Part shown: positions 11,401-23,005 of the stretch, piece by piece | Layout of the letters: the number at the start of each line of letters is the position of its first letter | How positions within the stretch are numbered: position 1 is the first letter of the stretch | Origin: Pomacea canaliculata | Lineage: Eukaryota; Mollusca; Gastropoda; Architaenioglossa; Ampullariidae | Direction of reading: 5' to 3' | DNA: 64,000 nucleotides | Assembly: GCF_003073045.1 (NCBI RefSeq) | Contig: NC_037590.1 | Location: 34,480,327 to 34,544,326, forward strand | Notes under the pieces: generated by a model | Told to the model about the DNA's origin: nothing | Seen by the model: only the letters and a program-made list of their open reading frames with translations | Databases searched by the model: none | Translations under genes and position numbers: made by a program

Positions 11401-14400
11401 CACTTACAGCGGCCCCCGATAGCTTCCTGACATGAGAGGGACTGCAGAGATGAATGATGTTATAGCAGGAATGAAAAGTTATCAGGCACATGCACACAGT
11501 AGTTTGATGTCTCCCAGGGATAGTCTGTTCCTTTGTAGTTAGAGAATGTGTGTGCAACAGTAGCATTTTTTTTTTTTGGGGGGGGGGTGACACATAGTAA
11601 CAAAGCTTAACCAATGCTTTTGTTCTCTTGTTTAAATGGGTGCATGCAAATGCATGTGTATGCACACACATCCACAAAGATACACATGTAATGACATGGC
11701 TTCATACATTGTTAGTCTGATGGGGTGGTTAAAATAAAAGATTGTGTCCGTGGATGTCCTTGCCTGGTACCAGGAACAAACGCTGTAAAACTGATGTCAA
11801 ATAGTTTTATAGTTTGTGTATGTGCAAAACAATATAGTATCAATTGAAATTCTTAATGGGCCTAGTAAGAACATTTTTTTCCAGTGGGTTTTTTTTTTTA
11901 TGTTATCAGCATTATTTTTTTAATGTCCTCCCATTACTCCAAAAAAACACTACAGATAAGATAGCATGATATAAAAGGACTATATGGTTGCTGCTAATGG
12001 TGAGATAATAAAATATTTTTATGGTGCAGTTCTTCCCCAAAGTAGTAGCCTTAGAATGCTTTACAAAACTTAAAGTAATACAGAAAAATTTAGACACAAA
12101 ATGCGCATAGCTCACACAGTATACATATCATAAAAGAATAAAAATAAAATTTTATTGCATTGGAAAAAAAATCTACTCATTTCATGCACATGTAAACATT
12201 AAAAAAAAAACCAGTAAGTAGAGCATAGCAGAGACTAATCATGTGACTCATTCTATTAAAAGTTCTGTTGTGATGTTCCTAACAGGTGTCTAATTCAATG
12301 ACTTAGTGTACTATTTTTTTCACAGTGGTGGATTTGTTAACTTGTGTTCTACTTATTAGATTAGTGCTTGGAACTGTGCATTGTAAACATTCTTTTTTTC
12401 TTTTTAAGAGTAATGCAACATATCTAATATTGCTTCAGAGATGGCAACATGCCATATGGTCGCAAGCAACAACGTAGGAAGGCAATGAAGAGCAGCTTCG
12501 CTATTCCCAACAGAGAGTACAGAACAGATCTCCACACACAAATCATTCCTGTAAGTACCATATTCTAAGATGTACATCATTCATTTGAGTGAATCTGGTT
12601 GATTCTGGATTACTGGATCTTTATAAGACAAGATCATATATTTTTCTTGATTACATTTATTATTGTTTGCTTCCATTGGTTAACCATATGTCTGGTAAAG
12701 CCAAGAGAAAAGCAGTAATGCATTATGCTACATTGCAATTTAGTTGAGCAGTTGAGTTTTGGTAGGTTGAGATGTGGGGGATCTCTTTTGCAACAGCATG
12801 TGGCTGTACATCCTAAACAGGAGTCTGCATCATACTCTTACTTTTCAGTCTTGAGTAGAGTCATGAGTTCTTTGGAAGTGAATGTGTTCAAAATTGTGTG
12901 GGTTGCAATTGAAAGTTGTGTCACTGGTCTCCTTACCAGCGCACACAACGGGTTCCAAATAATCCAAACATCGCAGAAACAGATCCAGAGCGGTTTGCTC
13001 AGCTGCTGAGAGAGAAGCTGGAGAAGGAGATTAAGGACCGAGAGAGTGTGGTGAAAATGGAGGAAAAGTTGAAAGCTTTGAATCAGGTCAGCATGATCTA
13101 TAATTTTCTGTCTTTGCTTCACTGGCAACCTATGCCCATTCATTGAATTCTATACATGTTACCAGGTCTTCTATTCTTCAGCCACAAAACAAATCAGGTG
13201 GAATGAAATGTTTGTTTGCCAGTTCTTTTTAAGCATGTTCTCAATAAGTATTTTCTTTGCATTTAGAGAACTCAGCATGATGTTATGAAATATGCGACAT
13301 AATGTGTTGTAATCCACAAAAAAATTTGTGGCAAAAGTATTTTCAGCTATTTTGTTTTCATGAGAAAAGATGTTCCTTTTTGAAAACTAGGATGTCATAT
13401 ATCTAGGTTTATCAGTTCACATGTCAGTTTGACAACTTTTTTATACCAGAATTCTTTTCAACATAAGATATTGGAAAATTTGAGGACAGCTAAATCTTTG
13501 TCTTCTAAATACTAAACATTTGAAATGTGTGGAAAAGGATATGTAGAAGTCTGATTGTGTATACTTGCATACTGATGGTAGGTTTATCATTGTTTATGAA
13601 GAAACAGAAACTCAATTTTTGTCTCATATATATTAATTTTCTGTGACAGGAGGAAAATGTCAACATATCATTTGCCAAGAACACCACAGCAACCTCTTTC
13701 ATTTTGTCACTTCCCTCAGAGGAGGAGACAGCAGAGAGCATCCTCGATCAGCATTGCTCCCGCATATGGGCCAGCTCTCACCACACACCTAGCCGCACTC
13801 CTGGTCGCATGTCTCCACACAGCAAGTCTCCTGATCGCACATTCGCTCGCCCCAAGGCAAAAGTTATGCAGCAGACAGTGAATACTGCAGCATCTGCTGC
13901 TGCTGTTGCTGTGTTGTCTGTGAATACTAGTTTTCAGCGCAGTTATCATCGTAGTAACAGAAGGGAGCCCACAGGCCTTTCTAAATCATTTGACAGTGGT
14001 GTGGGTGATGACAAGAACCCTGTAGTTCGAGGAGAAATGCATCGTCATATTCATCACCATCACCACCACCACCACTCTCGTGACATCAGTGGAAAACAGC
14101 GTATGGAGCTGGAAACACAGCAAATAAACATGGCCTATTGGCGTGAAGGTTCCACATGTGTTGACCACAGTCGTGGTAGAACTACTAATGTGAAAAAGAA
14201 TGTTGTGCGTAAAGGTTCAGATGCTAGTAGTAACATCGACAGTGGAATCAACATGGGCTTTGACAGGGATTCTTCCCGGGTGGTGCCAAATTGGAATAAT
14301 CCTTCAAGTGAAAAGTATGTTATCGCAAAAATGTGTATATGTGTGTGTGTGTGCATGCTTAGTTCTAGACGTTCAGCATCATATTTTAAAAATAGTATGC

Positions 14401-17400
14401 TTTTGGTTGATCAAAGAGTCCTAGTAAAGGCATATATCTTAATTCCTAGAGAATCCATTTAACCATTTTTTGATTTAGTTTTCAAAGTGCCTCTTATCAA
14501 CAATTTCTCAAATTATGATAGATGAAGATTTTTTCCAAAGTTTAAGATCTCATTACCACCAAGCTGCACATTTTCAGACTCAGTCTTTAGCAAATTCTTG
14601 GTTTACATGTTGTATTGTAGAAGACTGTAATTTCAAACAGTCATAATATGGCAATACATGAGACACCTTTTAAACTGATTTAATTGATATGTCCATGTTA
14701 TATCTTAAATCTTAGTTAATGTAAAGGAAAAAATTCCACTTAAAAGCAAAACTATTTGAATCTCCACTAGTATGTACTATCAGTTGCTATTACAGGCATC
14801 AAACATGATACCTAAAAAAATATATTAGTGCATACTTATTAAACATGACATCTTTTATTGTTTTATTAAAGGTACAATGTTAGTTTAGCCAAAAAGAAAA
14901 GATCTTGATATAGGTGAAGTTATCTAAAGATGCATCTATTCTCTAGTTCAGTGTACTTCTTTTTAGACACTGTTATATTGTGACAGATGTCACTTATATT
15001 TTATGATTATTTCATCCCCACAGATTTTCATTTCATTTTTCAGTGAAGCTAGATAGGCAGAAAGCAATGGTAGCTCAAGATATAATTTATTTTGGTCTTA
15101 GAAGGCAAACTCATCATCACTGAGTGTGCAGACTATCTGTTGCCTCCTGGGTGGAGGTGGAAGTAACAAGTGATGACAGATTCCATGATTTATAGCTGTT
15201 TTACTGAATATAGGATCACATTTCACAGAAGACTGATTTGCATTTCAGTAAGATACAGAGAGGAAGTAAGGCAGGTACTTTCAACTTGATAATACTCCAA
15301 GCAATTTTTCTATTTTAGGGTAATGAAGTGGATGCTGCAGAGTGAGACAATCATAAGTGATACAGGGACAGGATCGGCAGACACAGACCGAAGTTCATCT
15401 CATAAACGCTCTCATCGGTACAGCTCTGGGATTGCTACCTCACAGCCATATAAACAGAGGTAAGTTAGTTTCTGCCTCATTTGTTAACAGTGCAGCAATT
15501 AAAGTAAACCTCAATTATTATAGAATGTACAAGTTAAATGAAGACAATATCTGAATTTAATGGGTACATTTCCCTTATAAAGCTGCCAAGATACATTTCA
15601 TGCAGTTTAAAACAATGCTTTTTTTCCCTTGGAGCATTTGATTTTGTGCTTAAAGATGTATCATTTTATTGCGTACATTTACTTAAAGACATTAAATATA
15701 AACAATGTTAAAACATGTGAAAGCAAAATTCTTGGGTATTTTGAGAGCTTTTTGTGTTTAAAGGGACAAACTTCTGTTCTGTGGTGGGAAAGAAAGGTTT
15801 ACTCTTTGGGGGAAGAAGGTGAGAGGCACTTGTGATGCTGGGTACCCTTGTGGTCATGTTTTGCTAATTGCTGGCCTGACAAGTATCCTTACCTGCCTCC
15901 CCTGGGTCAAACCAATCCTGCCAAAGGGTGAAAGATCAGCCTTTATAAACATCACTCACAAACTGATGAAGTAGGGGAGAAAACTTAAGTTGGGCAGCTA
16001 GTATGATTTTTACTCTTGCTGATTGATTTTATTTTAGCTCCAAAACCAAAACGGGTACACACACATCTAGTCGCTCAACATCTGTAGAGCGCAGTGGGAT
16101 GCATGCATGGGGAGTGGCAGGTGTGGGAGCTCCAGTGCTACCTGGCCAGCCGTTTGTGCAAGATTCTAACATGCCTCCACTTACGCCTCCAAACCCAACC
16201 ACCCAGCTTGAGGAGGCAAAACGTCGCCTGAAGAGTCTCGAGCTTCTGTACCAGTGAAGTCCAAGTATGTTGCTACTGTGCATACCCACATTTAAATACT
16301 GCTTGAATGGGATGAATATGGCTATTTACAAGCATGATCATAGATAATTCACAACAGCATGAAAAAGTCCAGCTGTCACTTGTTTCTTTCTAAATGTCTT
16401 CTTATTCATGATCTGTTTCTAATTTTTAATTGATGTTTTGAATATTGAATGACTAAATAAAAAATAAATCTTTATTTGTATTTTTTTAAAGGTTTTATTT
16501 TGAGATGAAAATTAATCTCATTAATATCATGCAGAAATTTTCAGTCTGTAGTGTAGATATATAGTTGAGTGGTGTAAGGTATTAGACCTTTAAAATTTCA
16601 GTAAAGGTTGAAGAAAAACAATTAAAACTAAAGGGATCTTCCTATCTTTAAACCTTTCGAAATAAAAGTTTAAGAGAAAATACTCTGTTGAGATAATATT
16701 ACTGCTAAAAATATAGATGCAGCCTTTAAAAGTATTTTTGCTTTTCTTACTTGCATTTTGTGCCTCAGACATAATTCCTCTTTGATATTTTTTTATTTGA
16801 GAAATTTGTTTAGTTGCTGAAAAACTGGTTGCAGTTGCTGCATATGCTTTTGACTATTCCTTGCAAATCATTTTCTGTCATCACTGGTTTAAATTTTTTT
16901 CTGGTAGATGTCACTTGGCTTTGCTTGGGCTTGTCAGGCTGTCCTTGCTGTACATATGACTTTGCATCTCTGATTAGGTCTTTCGCTGGCGTGCCTGTAA
17001 AGGATAAGAGTCGTTGTGCTATGCCAATTTTATCTACCTACATACCATCTGCTCGCACTGTGCCCAGTGACCTAGACGCCTCTACCACCATGCCTGAGTA
17101 AGGATGCAACTTGCATCTTGGAATGTCTCTCAGAATGTGTTCATGTGTTTCGAGGCATGCATGCGAGTGTTTGGGTTCTGCTTGCATGTGGCTGTTATTA
17201 TCTACAGACAGTTGAAACAGTGATTTCACTCATTTAAGAAAGGAAATCCTGCACATTACATGGCTTAGAAATCTTTAAATACTCTGGAGTATACTAGGGA
17301 TCAAATTTACTTGATTTCTAATTGATTTCTTACAAATTTATTTGAGTTGTGGCAGTAAGCATAAACTATCAGATGTTAAGACAAATGTGTCACAATTATT

Positions 17401-18304
17401 TGATGCTTTTGACAGAAAAGCGAATAACAGAATAATAACAGAATTTAAAAAGTTTCTTTTTCTATGTAGAGTGAGTTCAGTGTTTCTCACTTTTGAGGGA
17501 TATGAAAACATAGTTGCATAGGTTTATCTGTCAAACACAGTGGCTACAAAAGGATAGACATCAGTGATGGTATCATTAGATATCTTTAAGATCATTTTAT
17601 GTCTCCAGTGGTGTGATTTACTGGACATTCTATGAATGTGATGCTCATCAGTGGCGTATTTTTATTTTTCTTTCTTTCCACTTTTTTGCCTTTTTATGTT
17701 ATAGCTCTTTATTGCTGCCTGTTTGACAGCTGCACTCATCTCCTCTTTGTCTGATTACAGGTATTCTCAGCGACCACAGAAGCCCCCTGGCAATAGTGTG
17801 CAGGGTGACACCACAGTTGTTGGCATGTATTATGAGCAAGAGCCTATCCCTTATCGTTTTACACTACCAGGACGCACTATTACACTTGCCCAAGTTCGTG
17901 CCCTCAACACCAAGAAAGGCAGTTACAAGTATGTCATATTTTTTCTTAGCAGTTCTCTTTTAAACTCAATTTATCATGTAGACTTTAATCATGTATTTTG
18001 TGAATTAAGTGCTTGCTGATGAAGAACTGACAATAAATTGAAACTTATATATATATTTTTCTTGGAAGTAATATCTGCTAGAATATTTCTGCTCCATGTC
18101 AAGTGCATTTTGCAATAAAATTGTTGGTGATTAAAACAACCCAATCGAATAACTGTTTTGCTTTTTTGTACTTGTAGGTATTTCTTCAAGCGAGACAGTA
18201 ACGAGTTTGGAGACGGTGCAGTTTTCGAAGAAATTGATGACGACAGTAAAGTACTGCCCATGTGGGATGGCAAAATAGTGGCTAAGCTCTCGAAGGTAGA
18301 CTGA
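7491..18304 (+). CDS. AXIN: Axin, scaffold of the beta-catenin destruction complex (10 coding exons)
   Basis: Axin is the cytoplasmic scaffold that brings APC, GSK3, CK1 and beta-catenin together, so that beta-catenin is phosphorylated and degraded. Coding exons: 7491-8458, 9025-9171, 12439-12550, 12940-13086, 13650-14314, 15319-15459, 16038-16264, 16978-17097, 17761-17928, 18178-18304, all with GT-AG sites and matching phases. Visible in order: tankyrase-binding motif (RPPVPGEE, about 22-30), RGS domain (about 128-252), GSK3-binding helix (about 419-443), beta-catenin-binding helix (about 487-510), His-rich tract (about 590-602) and C-terminal DIX domain (about 858-940) ending KVD. Length is about 940 aa, slightly above human AXIN1. 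The summed exons leave 2822 bases, one short of a multiple of three; the break lies near 16230. An upstream in-frame stop (7485) fixes the start. Axin identity is certain from domain order; whether AXIN1 or AXIN2 is not applicable to a likely single invertebrate gene. Confidence 0.93.
9025..9171 (+). CDS. AXIN: Axin coding exon 2
   Basis: Acceptor TTTACAG at 9018-9024; donor AT|GTAAGT. It encodes the conserved segment PVSAQDSEQQSLSSDA followed by SLTDTSS, which lies between RGS and the GSK3 site in all Axins. Phases 2 in and 2 out fit the neighbours. Confidence 0.9.
9960..10165 (+). promoter_or_regulatory. Cluster of TCF/LEF-type motifs in Axin intron
   Basis: Four CTTTGAW motifs fall within about 200 bases: CCTTTGAAG near 9967, CTTCAAAG (inverse) near 10004, CCTTTGATC at 10109-10117 (full consensus) and CTTCAAAG (inverse) at 10156-10163. 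The surrounding DNA is GC-rich for this genome. A Wnt-responsive intronic enhancer is a fair hypothesis; it is inference. Confidence 0.4.
11378..11386 (+). promoter_or_regulatory. TCF/LEF consensus site in Axin intron
   Basis: CCTTTGATG fully matches SCTTTGATS, followed directly by GCCGGGCCC. It is 1.2 kb downstream of the intronic cluster. Confidence 0.35.
12439..12550 (+). CDS. AXIN: Axin coding exon 3
   Basis: Acceptor GCTTCAG at 12432-12438; donor CCT|GTAAGT. It encodes DGNMPYGRKQQRRKA and FAIPNREYR, matching the basic stretch before the GSK3-interaction domain of Axin. Enters in phase 2 and leaves in phase 0. Confidence 0.88.
12940..13086 (+). CDS. AXIN: Axin coding exon 4: GSK3-interaction helix
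   Basis: Exactly 49 codons, phase 0 on both sides. It encodes the amphipathic helix DPERFAQLLREKLEKEI, the equivalent of the vertebrate segment that binds GSK3 (EPQKFAEELIHRLE), followed by a charged coiled-coil-like stretch (KMEEKLKAL). Confidence 0.92.
13650..14314 (+). CDS. AXIN: Axin coding exon 5: beta-catenin-binding helix and His-rich tract
   Basis: Begins after CTGTGACAG at 13649 and ends AA|GTATGT at 14314. It encodes the beta-catenin-binding helix (AESILDQHCSRIW) followed by RTPGRMSP and KSPDR, SP/TP sites that in Axin are phosphorylated by GSK3 and CK1. Further on lies an uninterrupted run of eight histidines within MHRHI...HSRD, the counterpart of the His-rich stretch of vertebrate Axin. 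Confidence 0.92.
14315..15318 (+). other. Axin intron between coding exons 5 and 6
   Basis: About 1.0 kb, AT-rich, with a short GT repeat just after the donor (14337-14351). No other feature recognised. Confidence 0.5.
15319..15459 (+). CDS. AXIN: Axin coding exon 6
   Basis: Acceptor TATTTTAG, donor AG|GTAAGT. It encodes KVMKWMLQSE, matching the conserved KIMQWIIEGE box of Axin, and a Ser/His/Arg-rich stretch with RSSSHKRSH. Phases 2 in and 2 out. Confidence 0.9.
16038..16264 (+). CDS. AXIN: Axin coding exon 7, with a one-base frame break
   Basis: Encodes MPPLTPPNPTTQLEEAKRRL, very close to the conserved Axin segment PNPLTQLEEARRRLEE. Directly after RRL (CTG ending at 16230) the frame runs into LKSLELLYQ and TGA (16255-16257). 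One base to the side the same DNA reads PEESRASVPVKSK, which resembles the vertebrate continuation and runs into a strong donor AA|GTATGT at 16264/16265. A single missing base near 16230 explains both. An alternative donor GTGAAG at 16254 would also keep the frame but gives a non-conserved LKSLELLYQ. Confidence 0.75.
16978..17097 (+). CDS. AXIN: Axin coding exon 8
   Basis: Acceptor TGATTAG at 16971-16977; donor GA|GTAAGG. It encodes AGVPVKDKSRCAMPIL and TVPSDLDASTT, a poorly conserved linker before the DIX domain. Inclusion rests on the splice sites and on phases that fit exons 7 and 9; sequence similarity is weak. Confidence 0.7.
17761..17928 (+). CDS. AXIN: Axin coding exon 9: first part of DIX domain
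   Basis: Acceptor CTGATTACAG, donor AA|GTATGT. It encodes the start of the DIX domain (VVGMYYEQEPIPYRFTLPG and KKGSYK), which polymerises head to tail with itself and Dishevelled. EPIPYR and TKKGSY are hallmarks of the family. Confidence 0.93.
18178..18304 (+). CDS. AXIN: Axin coding exon 10: end of DIX domain and stop
   Basis: Acceptor CTTGTAG. It encodes YFFKRDSNEFGDGAVFEEI and VLPMWDGKIVAKLSKVD followed by TGA (18302-18304). The end KVD matches the C-terminus of vertebrate Axin (KVEKVD), where the lysines are SUMO sites; only the last of the two KV pairs is kept here. Confidence 0.93.
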
Positions 18305-19498
18305 AGACAGATCCATTCATCTAGCATTTGGCTTCCTTTTGCTTTTTCAAGTAAAAGTGTAGCAGTTGAGAACACCTGATGCGCTGATTGAATGTGAATA
18401 CATACTGACTTTTTCATGAAACTGCAAATGTCATGTTCACCAAAAAGCAGAGGCAGTTGTCACAAGCACTACTGGTGTTCAAGAAGTGATCATTAGCATT
18501 TGAGGAGGAAAAGAAAAAGGGGCTGGACAGGACAGAAAAGGGTGATTTCAGGTCCATGATGTTAAGAAATGATCTTTTTCCTTAGTACTGCCACCAGTGA
18601 AATCCATGGACAAAGTAATTTTTTTCTTTAGCACTAGAAGAGCAAGATCTTGCCACGATGCAGAAGCAGTTAATCCAGACTAATGACATCTTTGGTCTGA
18701 GTCTGTTGCTAAAGCAGCATGGATACTGCAGATGCGTCATCAGCTGAGAAGTCATTGAGAGATAATTAGAAGGCTTTATGTCTAGCTTTTGCAAGAAAAA
18801 TTAGACGTCTGTGTGAGAATCAAAGAAATTGAGCAGGGCTCCCATTCCTTACTCTTTAGTTTTGGGAAAATGGAAAGTACCCATACAGTAGAAAAGGAGA
18901 GACCATAACTGCATACTTTAATGCTGCTGCTTTAACGAGAAATCTTAAAATGCACTGCCTTTCAGAGCATCATATGAACTGTTCCATAGTGTATGTGTGT
19001 GTCGAGATTGTGTGTGTGCACGTGTGCGTGCATGCATGTCTGGGAAATAGTGATTTTCAAAGGAGGTTAATGTTTTAAAAAATCTCATAGGGCAAATCAA
19101 CTGTGTTGAAGAAAACTGCCTTTGTTTACTGCATTTGGATTATTTGATGCTATGTGGCTTTGCTTGAGCAAACTGACCACTGAATTCGGCAGATCCTGCA
19201 CAGGTGGTGTGAACAAGTTGTATTGTTATTTTTTAACACTGTGACAGGATTATTTGCAACATTATTGAAAGAAACTGTGTGCATATGTGAGTTCTTGATT
19301 TGGATATGCATAGAATACTTCAGAAACTAAGAATGCCAGACAAGTAGATTTGGTAATAAGGTGGGGTTGGAATGTCATAAAGTTCATGAACTTATGTTTG
19401 TGCTGCTACTTTCTGGGATTTGATAATCTTTTTGTACACATTTTGAAGTATTGTTAAAGCAAATAAAATGGAAAAACTGTTTTTGAAGAGAAAATAAA
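18305..19498 (+). other. Axin 3' UTR with candidate polyadenylation signals
   Basis: Non-coding, AT-rich sequence after the stop. AATAAA occurs at 19462-19467 and again at 19493-19498, the first tight pair after the stop, so the 3' end may lie near 19.5 kb. A longer UTR using later signals is possible. Confidence 0.4.
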
Positions 19499-21910
19499 AA
19501 CGGAGCTAATTTATAAATAGAAATGGAACTGATAAAGGTAAACAGGTTTATCAGAGGTGTCCCTGTCCATAAGTGTCTATTTTGGGAAGAGGGGAAGCGA
19601 ATTGTTTGGCTATAGTATTTTGCATGTGAAAAGTTATATTTATGTTAACGCATTTTTTTGTTCAGTTTTTTTTTCTTTTGCTATATGCATTTCTTAGTTA
19701 CTAAGGGTTTTTCTTGATCAGTGGTCTGCCCCATTGTATCTAGCTAAGAGTGTTGTATTGACTTGTACATAGTGATGTAATATTGGAATGCTATAATATT
19801 GACTCAGGGCTAATCTTACAGTGTGACTGTGGGACATTTTATTTGTTATCGATACAAATTATGGCTGATGGTAACAAGAGGCAAATCTGCAAGAAGAGTT
19901 TTGATCCTGATGCTGGGATCATGTGGAAGTGTGTGCTGCAGTAGACTTGCTCCCCCTCCCACCTGCTCCCCCTTTCCTATGGAATTTAGCACAGACTTGA
20001 ATGTTTCATCTACCTCTTCCTGTGCCGGTGATTGTGTGATGATAGCTTGATAGGCTGACAAGACTGTTGTAAAAGCGAATGTCCATTGGCTACAGATTTT
20101 TTTTTTAAAAGCTCTGGTCTTCGGCTCATGTTACTTTGTTTGTGCAGATATTTAGAAAGATATTATTGAAAACCAGCAGCTCAGGAGGTAGATGAACTGT
20201 AGCTAGTCTGTTTACATAAAGCAGATAAGTCTATCGTCCTGTTTCCTTGGACTTTTTGCCCTCTCGTATCTTTTGGCATAGGCAGGGTAGAAGCAGGATC
20301 ATAAAATATCACAGAGTAAGAGATAAATTATGTAGTTCAATTTTAAACATAAGAATGCAACATATATGGCTGAGTGTAACAAATATTGTATTTGTCATGT
20401 TTGCATTTTTTGAGAGATTATGAACAAAAAAGTTGAACTAGTTACGTGTGTATCAGTGCAAATGTCATTGAGCAGCCTGGAGATTGTTTATATTTTGGCT
20501 ATATTTACATACTTATCTGTTTTAGACACACAGATATCCGCAAGATTTTCATTGCTTTGTGTGTTCTGGGAGGGTAGGTGGTGAGGTTTTGTGTGTGTGT
20601 GGGGTGAGGATGTTTGACTATGTGAAGGATATGGTTGTGACAAGTGTGGCAAAAAGCATCATGAAGAGTGATTGCTCCAGCTTTCTGGACTAGCCAGCCA
20701 TGTTTCTAGATGTGTTGTCTACTTGATGAACAATACAAATCGATGAAATTAAAAGGCACTAGTCAGTCTTTCTGGTTTTTGATTGCATGAGAGAAAGTAA
20801 GACATGTAAAGCTTGACTGATTCTTATATCTGTGTACTTCACGTAAAGTATGTCGAGGGAATATGCTGATATTATTATTATGTGCATGCTGCATTCTTAT
20901 TTATGCCGTTTTACTTATTAACTTTGCATGTCATCCCTCCCACACCTAGCTTTCAATTGCATTGAGTGTTGTATTTTCTGAATATGTCCATTCTTTTGGG
21001 AGTACAGGTGTCAGGGAATTACAATTCCTTTCACATACAATAGTGCACATTTATTTTAGCACAAATGCCTCATCTTCAACTATTTGATTGGACTTAAGAT
21101 TCTTCAAGGTGTAGTCTTAGAAACTAAATGATTTTGGCTGTATTAGACTGATATTGCATATACAGGGTATGACAGCCATAACATAACTATTGAAAATTGT
21201 TCCATTGACATTTTAATGTCAATAAAAAAAGCTTGGGAACTGAAGAAGGAGGGTACTCTGTTTTAAGGTAGGGGTGACCAAAAGTCTGTTGGTCTTTCAA
21301 AAACAAAACAAAAAAAAAAAACCCTCGTACTTTTGGAAGTCCCCAAGTTAATATAGTTAATATCATTAGTTAATCCTTTTAGGGCTAGACCTAGAGTATA
21401 TTTCTAAACCTTAAAACTTATGAAAACAATGAAGCATGTTTGGGAATTTTGATAAATGATCACTCTTATGCCTTTTAGATATGTCTCGCAAATACCTATA
21501 AAAAATTGTGCTGACAAAAATAAGTCTGGCATTAACAGTTTTGAAACTGATGGTTGCTAAGGCTGCTTATGTAGATTGCCTAAAACTGTGTGCCACCTCA
21601 GAGGACAAATTCAACACTTTGATCTTATCTGAAATGTGATTATTTGAAACTGTAGTTTAAGTTTATTAACATTAATTTAGATCTCAATATATAAATATAA
21701 ACCTTAATTTTAATATTGGGACATGTTAAAGTATTTTATAAAAGTGTAAACCTTGTTTTATCTGTAAATTATTTTCCAAATTTTAAAGACTTTAATGAAG
21801 TAAATTATTGTTTGCCTTTTATTTATTTTTTTTTTTTTTGAGTTAAGAAAATTACCGTTCTAAACTATTTGTAAAAGATTGCTTAAAATGCTCGTAGACT
21901 GAGAAACTTG
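19499..21910. other. Intergenic, nothing recognised
   Basis: AT-rich DNA with short GT repeats near 20590-20605 and T- and A-runs. No coding similarity and no splice-supported exon seen. It could include distal 3' UTR of Axin. Confidence 0.4.
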
Positions 21911-22131
21911 AGGGGCACCCTGTAGTGTAATGGTTAAAAGACTCTTTGTCACCACTGCAGTGAGCAGCTCAAGGTTCAGATCTCGTCTGTATGTGAATCT
22001 GTTTGCAGGGCTGGGTGTTGGGTTTTCTTTTCTACCCTGGGTACTCCGGTTTCCTCTCCCCCATAGTGCGAAATCGCCGCAAGGTGGAAACACTTTCCTA
22101 CCCAATAAACCAACCAACCAACCAACCAACA
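21911..22131 (+). mobile_element. tRNA-derived SINE, family A, copy 1
   Basis: Starts GGGGCACCCTGTAGTGTAATGG, with a pol III A-box-like TAGTGTAATGGTTAAAAGA and a B-box-like GGTTCAGATCTC (about 21973-21984), then a shared body ending in a run of CCAA units (about 22109-22131). It is clearly homologous to the copy at 22575-22771, about 660 bases away in the same orientation. There is no tRNA cloverleaf, so it is a SINE rather than a tRNA gene. Confidence 0.7.
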
Positions 22132-22574
22132 AGAAAATTTGTGTGCTGTCACTTAATTGTTTTTTTGTTTTTTGTTTTGCTTAGTTTATACTAGTTAATT
22201 TTTTGTTAGAGATTTGGTTAATTTTTCATTTATTTAACACATTTTGCCTAGTTTGAAAATCTGAAAATCGAAAATACGGTCCATGGGAATCTAATCTTAA
22301 ATTGAGCAGACCATAGTTACTTCCCTTTAATCTTCACTAATCCTGTTTGGCCTTTTCCATAAAATATACACTATTTCTCAATTTTTGTTGTAATTTTAAA
22401 ACATCTTCTAGATATTTTTAATTAAAAAGCAGGTGTAAAATTGCACTCTAAAAGAAGAGCGGACAAAGCGTTTAAAAGAAGGGGAAAGCGTTTCTGTCAG
22501 GTTCCATATATGGAATACCAATGGGTTTGGATGCATAGCAATACATAGAGGGGCATCTTCCCTTATTTATTTGG

Positions 22575-22771
22575 AGGGGCACCCGGTAGTGTAGTGGCTA
22601 AAACACTCGCTTGTCACCACTTCAGCGAGTGGTTCAGGTTTCTGATCTCGTCTCGGGACACCTGTTGGCAGCGCTGAGCGTCAGGGGTTTTTTCCGGGTA
22701 CTCCGGTTTCCTCCCCCCATAGTGAGAAATCGCCGCAAGGTCGAAGCACTTTCCTACTAAAAAAACCAACC
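22575..22771 (+). mobile_element. tRNA-derived SINE, family A, copy 2
   Basis: Same family and orientation as the copy at 21911. It has GGTAGTGTAGTGGCTAAAAC (A box), GGTTTCTGATCTCGTCTCGG (diverged B box), the shared body CCGGTTTCCTCCCCCCATAG and the shared AAATCGCCGCAAGGT, then an A-rich CCAACC tail. Confidence 0.7.
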
Positions 22772-23005
22772 ATTATGGAGCATGCAACAATACCGTAAAT
22801 GATGTACACAACATAAATATTTTAAAATAAATTTCTGACGAAGTCATTGGCTAGGAGGACTGGTTTTGGTGTAAATGCTAGATGCATTTATACTTGTATT
22901 TTTTGGTTTTGTTGACATCCGTGCATCACTGAATATCTGGGAAATGCTGAGCTCGTGCGACTCAAATATGCAATCTAAAATTAAATGCGCATCAAGGGTA
23001 TTTTT

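Larger units (their letters stand above)
9172..12438 (+). other. Axin intron between coding exons 2 and 3
   Basis: Long intron (3267 bases). The middle part (about 9860-11400) is much richer in GC and CpG than the rest and contains a cluster of TCF-type motifs; it looks like a regulatory block rather than coding DNA. The outer parts are AT-rich with poly-T runs (10962-10981) and a G-run (9474-9483). I see no splice-supported exon in it. Confidence 0.5.
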
